Shown: positions 1 to 10,300 of the stretch, piece by piece
How positions within the stretch are numbered: position 1 is the stretch's first letter
How the letters are laid out: each line of letters opens with the position of its first letter
Virus record (IMG/VR): IMGVR_UViG_3300047678_000239
Location: 1 to 64,000 of that record
Length of the DNA stretch: 64,000 nucleotides
Origin: a virus
Direction: 5' to 3' (one strand)
Position numbers and translations under genes: made by a program
The notes under the pieces: model-generated
Told to the model about the DNA's origin: nothing
Database searches by the model: none
Seen by the model: only the letters and a program-made list of their open reading frames with translations

Positions 1-214
1 CTTCAAATATAGGAAGTCCGGATACGTCATTGATAGAAGACAAAGAGCCGCTCAAGCTGTCAGAGATACCGAATAGAGCGCCCGCGGCTCCGATGAACAC
101 AAGAGAACCGTCTGGCAAGACCTCCAATCTGATGCTAGACGAAGCACTTCCAGTAAATTGGATTGAGGCGTTTAATGACCCGCTTCTATTTGGAAATATA
201 ATAATGTCTGACAT
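1..214 (-). CDS. Tail-fibre-like protein, N-terminal part (runs off left edge)
   Basis: Only the first 71 codons are inside the window. The start codon ATG is at 214-212 and the frame stays open to the left edge. The product begins MSDIIIFPNRSGSLNAS and continues into a serine/glycine-rich module (SIRLEVLPDGSLVFIGAAG, then DSLSGSLSSINDVSGLP). The same module sits inside the 2969-residue fibre at 4325-13234, and the DNA of 1-117 is identical to 9598-9714. It is therefore inferred to be another long fibre or fibre-tip protein. A TATTTATA box ends 3 nt before the start codon and no Shine-Dalgarno sequence is possible in that gap. It is the most downstream gene seen on this strand and follows the LamG cluster after a 15-nt gap. 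The fibre role is an inference from the shared module; the total length is unknown. Confidence 0.7.
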   Translation of the reverse strand, partial: MSDIIIFPNRSGSLNASIQFTGSASSSIRLEVLPDGSLVFIGAAGALFGISDSLSGSLSSINDVSGLPIFE

Positions 215-217
215 ACC

Positions 218-225
218 TATAAATA
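218..225 (-). promoter_or_regulatory. TATTTATA box, 3 nt before start codon
   Basis: In gene orientation this reads TATTTATA-GGT-ATG. It precedes the partial fibre gene that starts at 214. It is one of seven boxes spaced exactly 3 nt from a start codon. Confidence 0.55.
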
Positions 226-229
226 TCGA

Positions 230-1435
230 TTAGAGTCCAAATCTGGAACGATGAACATCATAGTTTGTTTTAACTTCAGCAGGACTCAAGGTTCTGTTAT
301 ATTGCTTGTGAATTGGTATATCTCCGCTCCATCCAGTTCCAATTGTGGTGTCTGCGGTCGAGGCACCCAAACTACTTGTCCACGAAGCTGAATCACAATA
401 TGCTCCGTTGAGATAGAGAAAATATCCGCTTGAACTGTGATATGTCATGGCTAAATGATAATAGCTCTGGGATGTTATCGTTGGTGTAGAGAATATTTTA
501 TCAACCTGTGGGTCGGAGCCAGTAATGGCACTTCCACTTCCAGCATTTAATCTAAGAAAATATGTTCCTGGATTGAAAAATAAAGAACTAAATCCAAGTG
601 GGTGATTGAATACTCCAGTGGAATAAAGTGCTCTATAGCCTCCGTTTGATGTTGATTTGAACCAAAAATCCCAAGTCCATTGAGAGCCGGTTAATTTGGT
701 CGGCGCATTGTTTGTATTACTAATTATAAGATAATTACTTGAGGAATAATATGGAGCCGAAGACGCTGTATCATAACTAGCAGAAATCATATTGACCGTT
801 CTACCATTTGCCAAATCGAATAGACTAGAAGTAATATTTCTAATCGTCGGAGTGTATGGTGTAGCGACTGGCCACTGTTCCAATTGAGGATTATAAACAT
901 CAAATGTATTTCCGATATAAGACGAATCGGAAAAGGTGTTCAATCCAAATGTTAGAATACATGCGTTGTTTGTATTTGCGGATACAGTGAAGTTGTAAAG
1001 AACATACCACCAATTATTCGACAAGGATTGGCTTATGGTTGCTGTGTTTTGAGAAAGTGTTATGGTGCTTCCTGATTCTGGAGAAGATTTTGCAGCAGAA
1101 CAAGCCCAAGATGGTGAAGCGGATTGGGTTCCGTTGTATCTCATGTAACACGAAAATGTATATGGAACATTCAGAGAAACATTTGGTGTAAACATACCTC
1201 TCGCCGTATTTGTCACCGCCGTAATTGAATATCGATTCATTGACCTTTGATTTCTAAATTGGTCATCTGACGTTATTACCGATGCAGCTGAAACGAAGGC
1301 ATAGCTTCCATATGAGAGAGATTGACTGAAAATTTCATTAGAGGTTGGCTTACCAAGATATGATTTTTGGTTGCCTGTATCATATTCAAATACAAGCCCA
1401 GCCGTGATTGTTTTTGCGTTTACATTTATGCTCAT
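230..1435 (-). CDS. LamG/concanavalin-like fold fibre protein, paralogue 5
   Basis: A 401-residue protein, the last and longest of five tandem paralogues. The start ATG overlaps the stop of the upstream gene as ATGA, which suggests translational coupling. The N terminus (AKTITAGLVFEYDTGNQKSY) matches the paralogue pattern of a GLV-hydrophobic-D strand followed by an NPKS/NQKS turn. The C terminus (IPIHKQYNRTLSPAEVKTNY) is the last strand of a laminin-G-like jelly roll, followed by the shared tail ending in R-F-G-L. Compared with the other four, about 160 extra residues are inserted after the first strand (around residues 35-200). These resemble a second beta-sandwich, possibly carbohydrate-binding. 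Known LamG-like phage proteins are usually tail appendages that bind glycans; receptor binding here is an inference from fold and location. Confidence 0.7.
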   Translation of the reverse strand: MSINVNAKTITAGLVFEYDTGNQKSYLGKPTSNEIFSQSLSYGSYAFVSAASVITSDDQFRNQRSMNRYSITAVTNTARGMFTPNVSLNVPYTFSCYMRYNGTQSASPSWACSAAKSSPESGSTITLSQNTATISQSLSNNWWYVLYNFTVSANTNNACILTFGLNTFSDSSYIGNTFDVYNPQLEQWPVATPYTPTIRNITSSLFDLANGRTVNMISASYDTASSAPYYSSSNYLIISNTNNAPTKLTGSQWTWDFWFKSTSNGGYRALYSTGVFNHPLGFSSLFFNPGTYFLRLNAGSGSAITGSDPQVDKIFSTPTITSQSYYHLAMTYHSSSGYFLYLNGAYCDSASWTSSLGASTADTTIGTGWSGDIPIHKQYNRTLSPAEVKTNYDVHRSRFGL

Positions 1436-2142
1436 ACAAATCTACCCTTTATGTTGTTGTAGTTGGTAAGTATTTCCCCAGATGATAGAGCTCTATTATA
1501 AACTCTAACAAACGACACTCTTCCATTATAATTTTTCGCTCCACCAAAAAAGCCTCTACCAATTAAAAATCCTCCGCCTGATGTTGGAATTCCGTTTAAC
1601 AATGACATTGTTCCAACCAAATTACCATTTATATACGTAGTTGTTGCGTTACCGATTACCGATGTTGTTTGAGTGATATGAACCCACTTTAAAAAACCAG
1701 AATCGGATGATGTAATTCCAGATGTTATCCACGTAGCATTATTTACATTCGTTTCAACACTCAGTCCATTTGTAGCTATTGCAAAGCCAAGAGGGCTTCC
1801 TGACTCCGACACTCTCGGACTAACTCCACGAACAGAAGTTCCCATATCAGAGATAACATACATGTAAGTTTCCAACGTCATTTCATTTTTGATTGTATTA
1901 AAATAGCTGTTGGCGGCTGAATAATATGTTGCCGCTGAGGACGTATCCGGAGGAACGAACTCAGCATACTTGTCTGTTATAATCAATGTGTTTGCTGAAC
2001 TATTTGTAAGGGTTATTGGAATTCTATTTGGGCTCAAATCGACCGCGTTACTACTAGAATGAGCAATACATTTTGGATTGGAGAAATCCAAATAAAAGGC
2101 TAATCCATCGGTGATGATTTTGGCTCCATTATGATAACTCAT
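1432..2142 (-). CDS. LamG/concanavalin-like fold fibre protein, paralogue 4
   Basis: A 236-residue member of the five-gene cluster. It has the N-terminal strand pattern IITDGLAFYLDFSNPKC, then a DLSPNR turn. The middle contains a lectin-type strand reading WVHITQTTSV with an INGN hairpin, and the protein closes with VSFVRVYNRALSSGEILTNY. This is a single LamG-like jelly roll with no signal peptide or membrane segment. Both ends overlap neighbours by 4 nt (ATGA), so it sits inside one translationally coupled message. The role as a virion surface lectin or fibre tip is inferred. Sequence divergence from the neighbours is high outside the first and last strands, as expected if each tip has its own ligand. 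Confidence 0.7.
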   Translation of the reverse strand: MSYHNGAKIITDGLAFYLDFSNPKCIAHSSSNAVDLSPNRIPITLTNSSANTLIITDKYAEFVPPDTSSAATYYSAANSYFNTIKNEMTLETYMYVISDMGTSVRGVSPRVSESGSPLGFAIATNGLSVETNVNNATWITSGITSSDSGFLKWVHITQTTSVIGNATTTYINGNLVGTMSLLNGIPTSGGGFLIGRGFFGGAKNYNGRVSFVRVYNRALSSGEILTNYNNIKGRFV

Positions 2143-2873
2143 AAAAACCTCGCTTTCGATGCATTGTAATTTTGCATAACTTCCGAATCTGAAAGGGGTC
2201 GTCTATACACTCTGATGAGCCCAATTTTTCCAGAAAAGTCTTGAAGATTTGAATCACTTCCACCAATTCTAACATTAGTAGCGGATACACTTGAATAAGC
2301 ATATGATAAACTTGTATTGTCTGTGGTGTTTAAAAGAACGCCGTTTAGATAAAATTTATAAATTCCAAAAGAATTTGTTATCACATAATGATTGAATTGA
2401 TTAAATGGAATTGATGTGGTTGAAGAGTTGGCGCTTCTAAATCCATTGTTGTGCCATTGGGCGGAGAATCCAACGATGGTGCTTGTAGCGTTGTTTGGAG
2501 TCAATGCAAACATGACGATAACATCCGCACCAGTTCCAATTCTAATAATTGAAAATACACTGTCTCCATTTGAAGAAGAAGCAGCGGAGCAAAATGATTC
2601 GACGGTATAAGATGCTGAGACTTGTAAAATACTCGATGAGACTATTGATTTAGAAAAATTGTCGGTATAATCTGTGAGATTGAGAAGTTGATAAGAGGCC
2701 GTTTTACCGGAAATCAGAGTAGTTGTGGTCAGATTTGAAGCCACCAAATGATTTCCATATCCTGATAAATCTACCCAAGAAGTTGACCCAGAAACAGCAC
2801 TTTTGGTATTTGCGGCATCAACACAATATACCAATCCGTCTGTTATTATTCTTCCACCGTTTAAATAGCTCAT
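2139..2873 (-). CDS. LamG/concanavalin-like fold fibre protein, paralogue 3
   Basis: A 244-residue member of the cluster. The N terminus (GGRIITDGLVYCVDAANTKS) is followed by WVDLSGYGNHL, the classic opening of LamG-type phage domains. A central FNQFNHYVITNSFGIYKFYL strand pair and YLNGVLL hairpin are followed by the closing element KIGLIRVYRRPLSDSEVMQN. ATGA overlaps with both neighbours imply coupled translation. No catalytic motif is visible, so it reads as a binding domain. Fold call from motif order; ligand unknown. Confidence 0.72.
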   Translation of the reverse strand: MSYLNGGRIITDGLVYCVDAANTKSAVSGSTSWVDLSGYGNHLVASNLTTTTLISGKTASYQLLNLTDYTDNFSKSIVSSSILQVSASYTVESFCSAASSSNGDSVFSIIRIGTGADVIVMFALTPNNATSTIVGFSAQWHNNGFRSANSSTTSIPFNQFNHYVITNSFGIYKFYLNGVLLNTTDNTSLSYAYSSVSATNVRIGGSDSNLQDFSGKIGLIRVYRRPLSDSEVMQNYNASKARFL

Positions 2874-3538
2874 AAATTGTATTTGGTTCTTACTGCTACA
2901 AAATTTTTTGTTATTTCGTCCAAGGATAGTTGGCGGCTATATATCAATACCAATCCAACATTTCCGTTGAATTTTCTAACGCTTCCTCTAATACCAAGAA
3001 CTTGAGTTGAATCTGGCCAACTACAAGAGGCTGTGTTATTGAATTTTGGAACTGTGTCGATGTAAACGTTTTTTGAGCCAGATGAACATGCAAGAACCAT
3101 ATTATACCATCTATTTGAACTCATATTAAAACCAAATTGTCCGCCATCTATAGAATTGGCTGCTGTATCATATGTGGTAAAATATGTCGTGCCGTTTAAA
3201 TGGCCCAAATCCATTCTTGGAACGACTGGAGATGCTTGAGAACTATTTTGTTTTTCGAAATAAGCTGAGTAGCTTGCCGTTGAATTGTAATTTATCCAAC
3301 AGCAAATAGTGAAGCTTCCTGTCAAATCAGGCAATCCATTTAATGAATTTGATGTAAATAATGTATTGGCTGTTCCATTAAATGCCACCGAACTGCTGTA
3401 ATAAGAAATTCCATTGTTTCGGTTATTGCTCAAATCAACCCAACTCAAACTTCCAGTCATATAGCTCTTTGGGTTTTGTGAATCAAGACATAAAATCAAT
3501 CCTCTTGTAACTAAATTTGGTGAATATGTTGTGCTCAT
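2870..3538 (-). CDS. LamG/concanavalin-like fold fibre protein, paralogue 2
   Basis: A 222-residue protein, the shortest of the five. It opens with LVTRGLILCLDSQNPKSYMT and WVDLSNNRNNG. It has the strand GSFTICCWINYN typical of LamG folds, then RWYNMVLACSSGSKNVYIDT, and closes with NVGLVLIYSRQLSLDEITKN. There is one jelly-roll domain and little else. It overlaps the upstream and downstream paralogues by 4 nt. It is probably a virion appendage protein; the alternative that it acts as a soluble or anti-receptor protein cannot be excluded from sequence. Confidence 0.72.
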   Translation of the reverse strand: MSTTYSPNLVTRGLILCLDSQNPKSYMTGSLSWVDLSNNRNNGISYYSSSVAFNGTANTLFTSNSLNGLPDLTGSFTICCWINYNSTASYSAYFEKQNSSQASPVVPRMDLGHLNGTTYFTTYDTAANSIDGGQFGFNMSSNRWYNMVLACSSGSKNVYIDTVPKFNNTASCSWPDSTQVLGIRGSVRKFNGNVGLVLIYSRQLSLDEITKNFVAVRTKYNL

Positions 3539-4323
3539 AATCCAAACCTCCCTTTAGTCGCGGTAAAATTTTGTAGAACTTCAGCCGGTGTTAAAGGTCT
3601 ATTGTAAATTCTAGAAAAGGAAATGGAGCCATTCCACGCCGCATATTCGTATTGATTTGGGGAAGTTCCCAATAAAGTGCTTGTTCCACCTACAGACAGA
3701 GTTCCATTGTTCAAACTAGAAAATCCACTGTATGAGCTGTTTGTTGACATTTGAACACCATTGATATAAATTCTCGTTATTGGTGTTGGAGACACTTCAA
3801 CAACTCCGGTTACATGATACCAAGAGCCAGATTGAATTGGAATAGAAGCCGCGGTCGCTTGAACACCAGCAGCAGCCGATGCTGTGTTTGTATAAAATGT
3901 TGTAAAGCTGAACACGTTATCCGTATTATATGATGCTGCCAATCCTTGATTACTACCGATGGCTCCCAAAAACAATGCTCCCTGTGCTCGGGCAGAGTTC
4001 GCATAACCATTTAGGTTTACGACTGATTCAAATGTATATCCATTGGTCAAAATTCCCAATGAACTATAAGTTAATCCTGTGGTTATTACTCCATATCCGA
4101 CACTTCCCGTATTCATTACTATCGCAGGAATACTTCCTGTAGATGTTGAAAAATTATCTCCATAATTTGAGCCTGACAGATTGGAAAAAGTGCATGTGTA
4201 TTTATTTGCACTTAAATCTATCCAAGATGTTTTTGAACCGCTTGCTAGACTTTTTGGATTTGAAGAATCTAAAAAGAACACCAATCCATTAGTTACTATT
4301 TTTGGTGAATAACTTGTTGACAT
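3535..4323 (-). CDS. LamG/concanavalin-like fold fibre protein, paralogue 1
   Basis: A 262-residue protein and the first gene of the five-gene LamG cluster in transcription order. Its start codon lies 1 nt past the stop of the giant fibre gene. It is preceded by a strong GGAGG ribosome-binding site inside the end of that gene (gene-strand GTGGAGGTATAAAATG). Motifs: KIVTNGLVFFLDSSNPKSL, WIDLSANKYTCTFSN, a GSWYHVTGVVEVSPTPITRI strand with a YINGVQ hairpin, and closing SISFSRIYNRPLTPAEVLQN. The strong site here and ATGA coupling afterwards suggest that the whole cluster is translated from this entry point. The receptor-binding role is inferred. Confidence 0.73.
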   Translation of the reverse strand: MSTSYSPKIVTNGLVFFLDSSNPKSLASGSKTSWIDLSANKYTCTFSNLSGSNYGDNFSTSTGSIPAIVMNTGSVGYGVITTGLTYSSLGILTNGYTFESVVNLNGYANSARAQGALFLGAIGSNQGLAASYNTDNVFSFTTFYTNTASAAAGVQATAASIPIQSGSWYHVTGVVEVSPTPITRIYINGVQMSTNSSYSGFSSLNNGTLSVGGTSTLLGTSPNQYEYAAWNGSISFSRIYNRPLTPAEVLQNFTATKGRFGL

Positions 4324-4324
4324 T

Positions 4325-7300
4325 TTATACCTCCACTTCCATCTTTGGAATATCTACACGTTCGGCCTGAACATAATAGAAGCATTCAACGTATTTGTTT
4401 ATGAGGTTTGTGTTTTCTACAAGTATTCCCGTTTTGTCAATTTTCTTAACAATCAATTTTTGATAATAACCAATAGGAGTCAATTGAACAGTGATTGTAG
4501 AGAAGTCAACCAATTTGCTCCAATATTCCGGAAATTCAATAATTTCTTTTCCATCCAATCGACCTCTTATGTAAACGGAATGTTCAGGACCTTCAACAAC
4601 GCCGTGCTGTAGTTTTTTATTTGGTTTGGTTGGGTGCTTAATTACGAACGACTTCGATGTAGCGGCAAATGAGCCGTTTACTTCTAGTTTATAGGCTGGG
4701 TTGCTTGTTCCGATACCAACGCTTCCTGAGATGGAAACTGTTCCTGAACCACTGATTGTTATTTGTGGAATTTGGTTTGTGAACAATCTTATTCCCCAGA
4801 AAGAAGAAATTCCCAACGTAGTTCCCCCGAGTGGAGTGTCGCTATACCAAGTTTGCCCGTAATTTCTGAAGGTATTTCCACCATAGGAGAATGTATTACC
4901 CAAAGATTGTCCAAGAGTATTGGAGCCAATGTCAATGTGACCGGAACCGACCTGTATTGCTGATGACGTTAACTGAGTCGATATTGTTGCTAGAGAAGCT
5001 GTAAAATTGGACAGAACATTTAGTGAACTGCTGATTGATACACTTCCAGAAAATTGATGAACGTTCGCTAAAGAAGTTCCGTGGAATGTGTTACTTGAAA
5101 TTATTGCTGAGCCGGTTATTTGTAGTCCATTTGCATCAACTAAACCAACCGGAGAGCCGCCGCCAGGCTGAAAGATAATTTTTCTTGCGCTAGGACTTCT
5201 TAGAGTAACATCGGCACCAACGGCGGAGTCCAAAAACAAGTTTCCTGTAGAAATTATTTGAGAATTTCCACCGACCAAACTTATTAGACCAGAAGACAAA
5301 TATAAAGTTGAGCCGGTAATTGTTCCCGACAAAGTTACAGAGGAGCCTGTTATCTGACCGACTGTTAAATTATTTGCCGATGTGAATGCGACTCCACCAC
5401 CGTTACTCAATTGAGCCGAACTCGATACCAAATTTGCAGGAAGACCGGAAATTGCTACAAACGACGCAGTTCCATACAAACTTCCTGTGATTTGTGTGCT
5501 GTTGATAAACGACGATGTTATAGGAACAATAAACGATGCTCCGGTTGAAGTAATTGTTGCTCTTGGTGTTGTTGCTGTAAGCGTATTGAATCTTATTAAA
5601 TCGCTGCCAATTTCAATAGAGGCTTGGTTTCCTCCCTGATACGACAGCGCCATTCCATCGGTCGAGCCGTCCATCAACGAACCTTGAATTACATCGGACA
5701 TTGCCCCGTTGGAAACACGAGAAATGCGAATTATACCCATCCACGTTCCGCTAGAATCGAAGAGAACCCTTGAACCGGTTCCTGCACCAAGAGCGTAATA
5801 AGACAGTTGAGTTCCAGACGAAGAAAACATCGTCTGTCCATTGTTGAATGATAGAGGACCAGAAACAATGTTAACTCCAGAAGCAGTTATTTTTCCCAAA
5901 TTACCAAAAGAACTGGTCAATTGACCTACGTTTATGAATGAGCCGGTAATTTGTGTTGAGTTAAAAGAAGAACTTAATGCCACTAGTCTGTTAGAGAAAG
6001 ATGCCGAAGAAACAATCAGATTAGTTAATCCTATTCCAGCCGATGCAGACAGAGCATTTATTGTTGAAGTAAAAGATGCACTGTCAGTTGTGTTGCTTGT
6101 TGAAAATGAGCTTGAATAAGTCTGAGCGTTTTGAGCAAATGAAGCTGTTCCAAAGAATGAGCCAGTTACTTGAGAACCGCTTATGATAGAAGCCGTAATT
6201 TGCCCAAGTGTTATGTTGTTCGTTGAATTGAACGGTATTCCTCCTCCATTGCTCAACTGTGCCGAACTTGAAACAATGTTTGGAGGAAGTCTAGATGAAA
6301 TAGACGAACTCAATGTGCTTATCGTCGTGTTAAAGGAAGCGCTTGTAGACGTATTGCTTGTGCTAAACGAAGAAGAATAGGCCAGTGCGTTTGTAGCAAA
6401 TGAGGCCGTTCCGAATAGTGAGCCTGTGACCTGTGGAATATTTGCGCTAGATGCGGTGACACTAGTTCCAACGGTTACGTTCAGACCTGTGCTGAATCCA
6501 CCGGACACAACCAACGCGGCCACTGTAGCTGACGTAGAAGGTGTTCCCGATGGGAATAGGGAAGAGACTAAACCAAGTCGGAGAGCATTACCACCAGTGG
6601 TGAACGTGCTAGAAAGCGATTGGCTAACTGAAAAATCCATCGTCGTTCCAATATTGCGAACGTTGATGTTACCATAATTGCCGTCATTAAAAACCACCGC
6701 TCCACCGTAACTACCACCAAGGATAACCGCAGCAGTAGCTAGAGTTGATACTGACGGTGCGGTAATAACTGCGTTCTGCGCTGTTAGCTGTGAAGTTCCA
6801 AACGAAGAAGAGAGAGCAACCAAACGGTTAGAGAACGAACCGGAAGAAACCACGAAGGACGAAGAGACGGCCAACAGTGAAGATGATACCGACAAACTAA
6901 GTGCAATGTCAGCTTGGTTGGATGCGGATAGAGCCGTAATAGTCGTAGTGAACGAAGCACTATTGGCGGTATCACTTGTGCTGAGAGAAGAAGAAAGCGT
7001 TACAAGGCGTGTGGAGAACGAGGCTGAGTCAGCAACAAGGTTTGTTACTCTCGTTGATAGTGAACCCGAAGCTACTTCAAGAGTCGTTGTGCGGCCAGAG
7101 AATGAAGCTGAATCGGCAACCAAGTTGGTTGTTCTGGTTGAGAACGAAGCAGACGAAGCAACATACGACGCAGAGACAGTGAGCAACGAAGACGAAACAC
7201 CAAGGGAAAGGGCAATGTCAGCTTGGTTAGATGCAGAAAGCGCGTTGACCGTAGTAGCGAACGAAGACGAATAGGTTTGGGCGTTCGTCGCAAAGGACGC

Positions 7301-10300
7301 CGTGCCTGTGATACCGTTGGTGACGGTCAAAGAGCCTGTGATTGAGACTGAGCCTGTGAACTCGTGCGCGTTAGCCTGGCTGTTTCCGAAGCGGTTACTT
7401 CCACTTGAATAATTTACAGAACTTGAAATAGTTGTTACAATTAACGTTCCAACGTTCATCACTGACGCAGTGACTTGTCCAAATGTAACATTGTTGCCAG
7501 AACCAAAGGCAACTTCACCATTATTACTTAGTTGGGCGGAACTTGAAACAACATTGGTCGGAAGTATTGCAAATGACGCAGTAACTGCTCTGTTAGCCCA
7601 ACTTGAAGTTCCAAATACTGAACCGGTTATTTGTGTTATGGAAGCAAACGAAGATGTTATTGCACTTCCCGATATTTGAGTGTAATTTCCAACTTCTCCC
7701 ACAATGAAATATTTTCTTGGGTCCGTCCATCTCGGAGAACCAATGGCGGCTGCATCATATACGTTTGGAGAAGAATCACGAGCAATTGTTCCACCATTGT
7801 CATTGAGTGGTAGGTGAACAAGAGCTCCAACTTCCGTTAGTATAATGTCATCAATTGAAAAACTTCCCGACGCTGACAAAGTGAAGCCAAGTTGGAGCCC
7901 GTTGTTTGCGCCAGGAGTCCAATTGTTTCCCACTATATCAATGTTTCCATTTCCAAAACCACTTCCAAATGTATTTTGGACTATTCCACCCGATGTGTTG
8001 ACAACAGAGACGGTTCCTCCAGAAACGTTTCTTAGAGTTGCTCTTATTCTGTATGATTTAAAATGTGGTAGTAATGTATATGTTCCTCCCGCCGACAATC
8101 TGATACCAGAACCAGCAGTTGGGGCCATTACATCCAATTCCTGTGCACCAAAGTCTACTGAAGCGGAGCCGCCGGCACCAAATCCGCTCCAATTTGTTGT
8201 AGCTGAGGTGAAAACACTATCCTTTGCAGAATCAGCTATTCTGTTTGAACCGGTATCAGCCCATTTGAATCTGTCAGGAACTTCTCCACCCAATTCAAAT
8301 ATCTCTCTAACAGCGTCTGAGTTTAAAGCGCAATTATAAAGAGAAGCACAATATAAAGTGAAATTTCCATATACAGATTCAATCGTATTACATATCAAAT
8401 ATGTGTTATCGATTGATTCGGTTACAGCTACCGAACTTGTGAATGAAGGAACGGCATCGATGTAACCACACCAACTTCCCGAAGTTCTAACCAAAGAAAA
8501 ATGAACAACCTTCCCAGCATTTGAAGATACAAAATTTGAAATTGTTCCAACGTTTTGAAAAACATCAGCCGAATTTCTTTTTGCAACTACCAATCCTCCA
8601 CTTGTATCAAGGTAAGTATAGAGAGAGCTTGCGCCAGCATTAGCCACATTGCTAGGTCCCATATACAATCCCCAACCAGCGTTCGAGTCAGGAGGAGAGA
8701 TAGGAACCTTAGCAACAAATGATAGAGAACAGTCTCCAGTTCCAATTGTTATTCCGGATAATGTTGACCTTAGATAAGCAGTAGTTCTCTCAAATACAAC
8801 TCCCGTTCTTGGTGAGAGAGGATTTCTGATAGCCGCCACACTTACTCCATTGACTCTAACTTCCGTTGCTGACACACTTCCACTAACAGCAATTGAGCCT
8901 GTCACGGCCACTGAGCCTGTGAATTGATGTCTGTTTAACAGACTTGTTCCAAAGACGTTATTTCCACTCGAAGTCAAAGCAGTTAAAATAGCATTGCTTG
9001 CGGTTATAACGGAGGCAGTTATTTGAGAACTGTTGAATGAACTTGACAGAGATACCAATCTATTGCTGAATGATGCGGAGGAAGCAATATAAGATGATGA
9101 TACTGCTAATAGACTCGAGCTATCCGCCAACTCCTTCACAGTAAATGAAGCTGAAGCTATCTGAAATGAAGACGATAGAGCTAAAAGACTTCCACTATCT
9201 ACAAATATTCTTGTGCTAAATGATGCAGAAGACGCAACATAAGATGAAGAGAGAGCCACGAAACTCGAGCTTATATTTGTATTGGATGAGCTTAAAGCGT
9301 TGATTGTTACGGTAAACGCTGCGCTTACAGCCGTATCCGTAACCGACAATGATGATGAATATGTTTGAGCGTTTGTAGCAAATGAAGCAGTTCCAAACAA
9401 ACTACCAGTAATTTGGGAACCACTGATAATTGACGCGGTTATATTTTGAGTTACCGAAAGAGAGCCTGTTAGTATTAGACTTCCTGAAACATCCAATACG
9501 CCGGATTGAGGAGATTTTCCAACACCAACTTGGGAACCGCTAACAACCAATGCATTTGTTCCAAATTTACCCATGACTACTTTATCATCGCTGAATACTT
9601 CAAATATAGGAAGTCCGGATACGTCATTGATAGAAGACAAAGAGCCGCTCAAGCTGTCAGAGATACCGAATAGAGCGCCCGCGGCTCCGATGAACACAAG
9701 AGAACCGTCTGGCAGGACTTCCAATCTTATACTTGAAGTTGCGCTTCCTGAAAAGTTAAATGCTGAAGCGGTTATCTGCGAACTTCTAAATGAACCCGAA
9801 AGAGCAACCAATCTGTTAGAAAAGGATGCTGATGCAGCCACAAGATTTGTTAAACCAGCACCTGCTGATGCTGATAGGGCATTTATCGTTGTTGTAAATG
9901 ATGCGCTATTAGCGGTATAGCTTATAGAAAGGGAGCTCGAATAAGACTGAGCATTGATTGCAAACGATGCTGTTCCAAACAAGGAGCCCGTTATTTGTGA
10001 ACCACTTATTATAGAACCGGTAATCTGTGTGCTGTTGAATGAAGAAGAGAGAGCAACCAATCTCTGAGACAACGATGCTGAAGCAACAATGAATGAAGAA
10101 GAAACGGAGAGCAACGATGAAGACACCACAAGAGTCATCGAAATATCAGCTTGATTCGAAGCACTTAGAGCTTGAACAGAACCTGAAAGAGTTATCAAGC
10201 TAGAACTTGCCGCCAATAGAGATGAACTGTTTGTTCCCACGGCCGCTGTAAGCGTGTTTATGGTAGATGTAAATGCTCCACTTGTGGCAGTGTCACTGGT

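Noticed and set aside
218-225. Reading the boxes as T4-type TATAAATA late promoters on the opposite strand
   Set aside because: In that direction most would transcribe antisense into the upstream gene. The boxes follow gene orientation on both strands, so the TATTTATA reading is preferred.
7845-8339. Plus-strand 164-codon frame opposite the LamG-like insert of the giant fibre
   Set aside because: It lies fully inside a convincing minus-strand gene, has no ribosome site, and its translation is Pro/Ala-rich without a domain.
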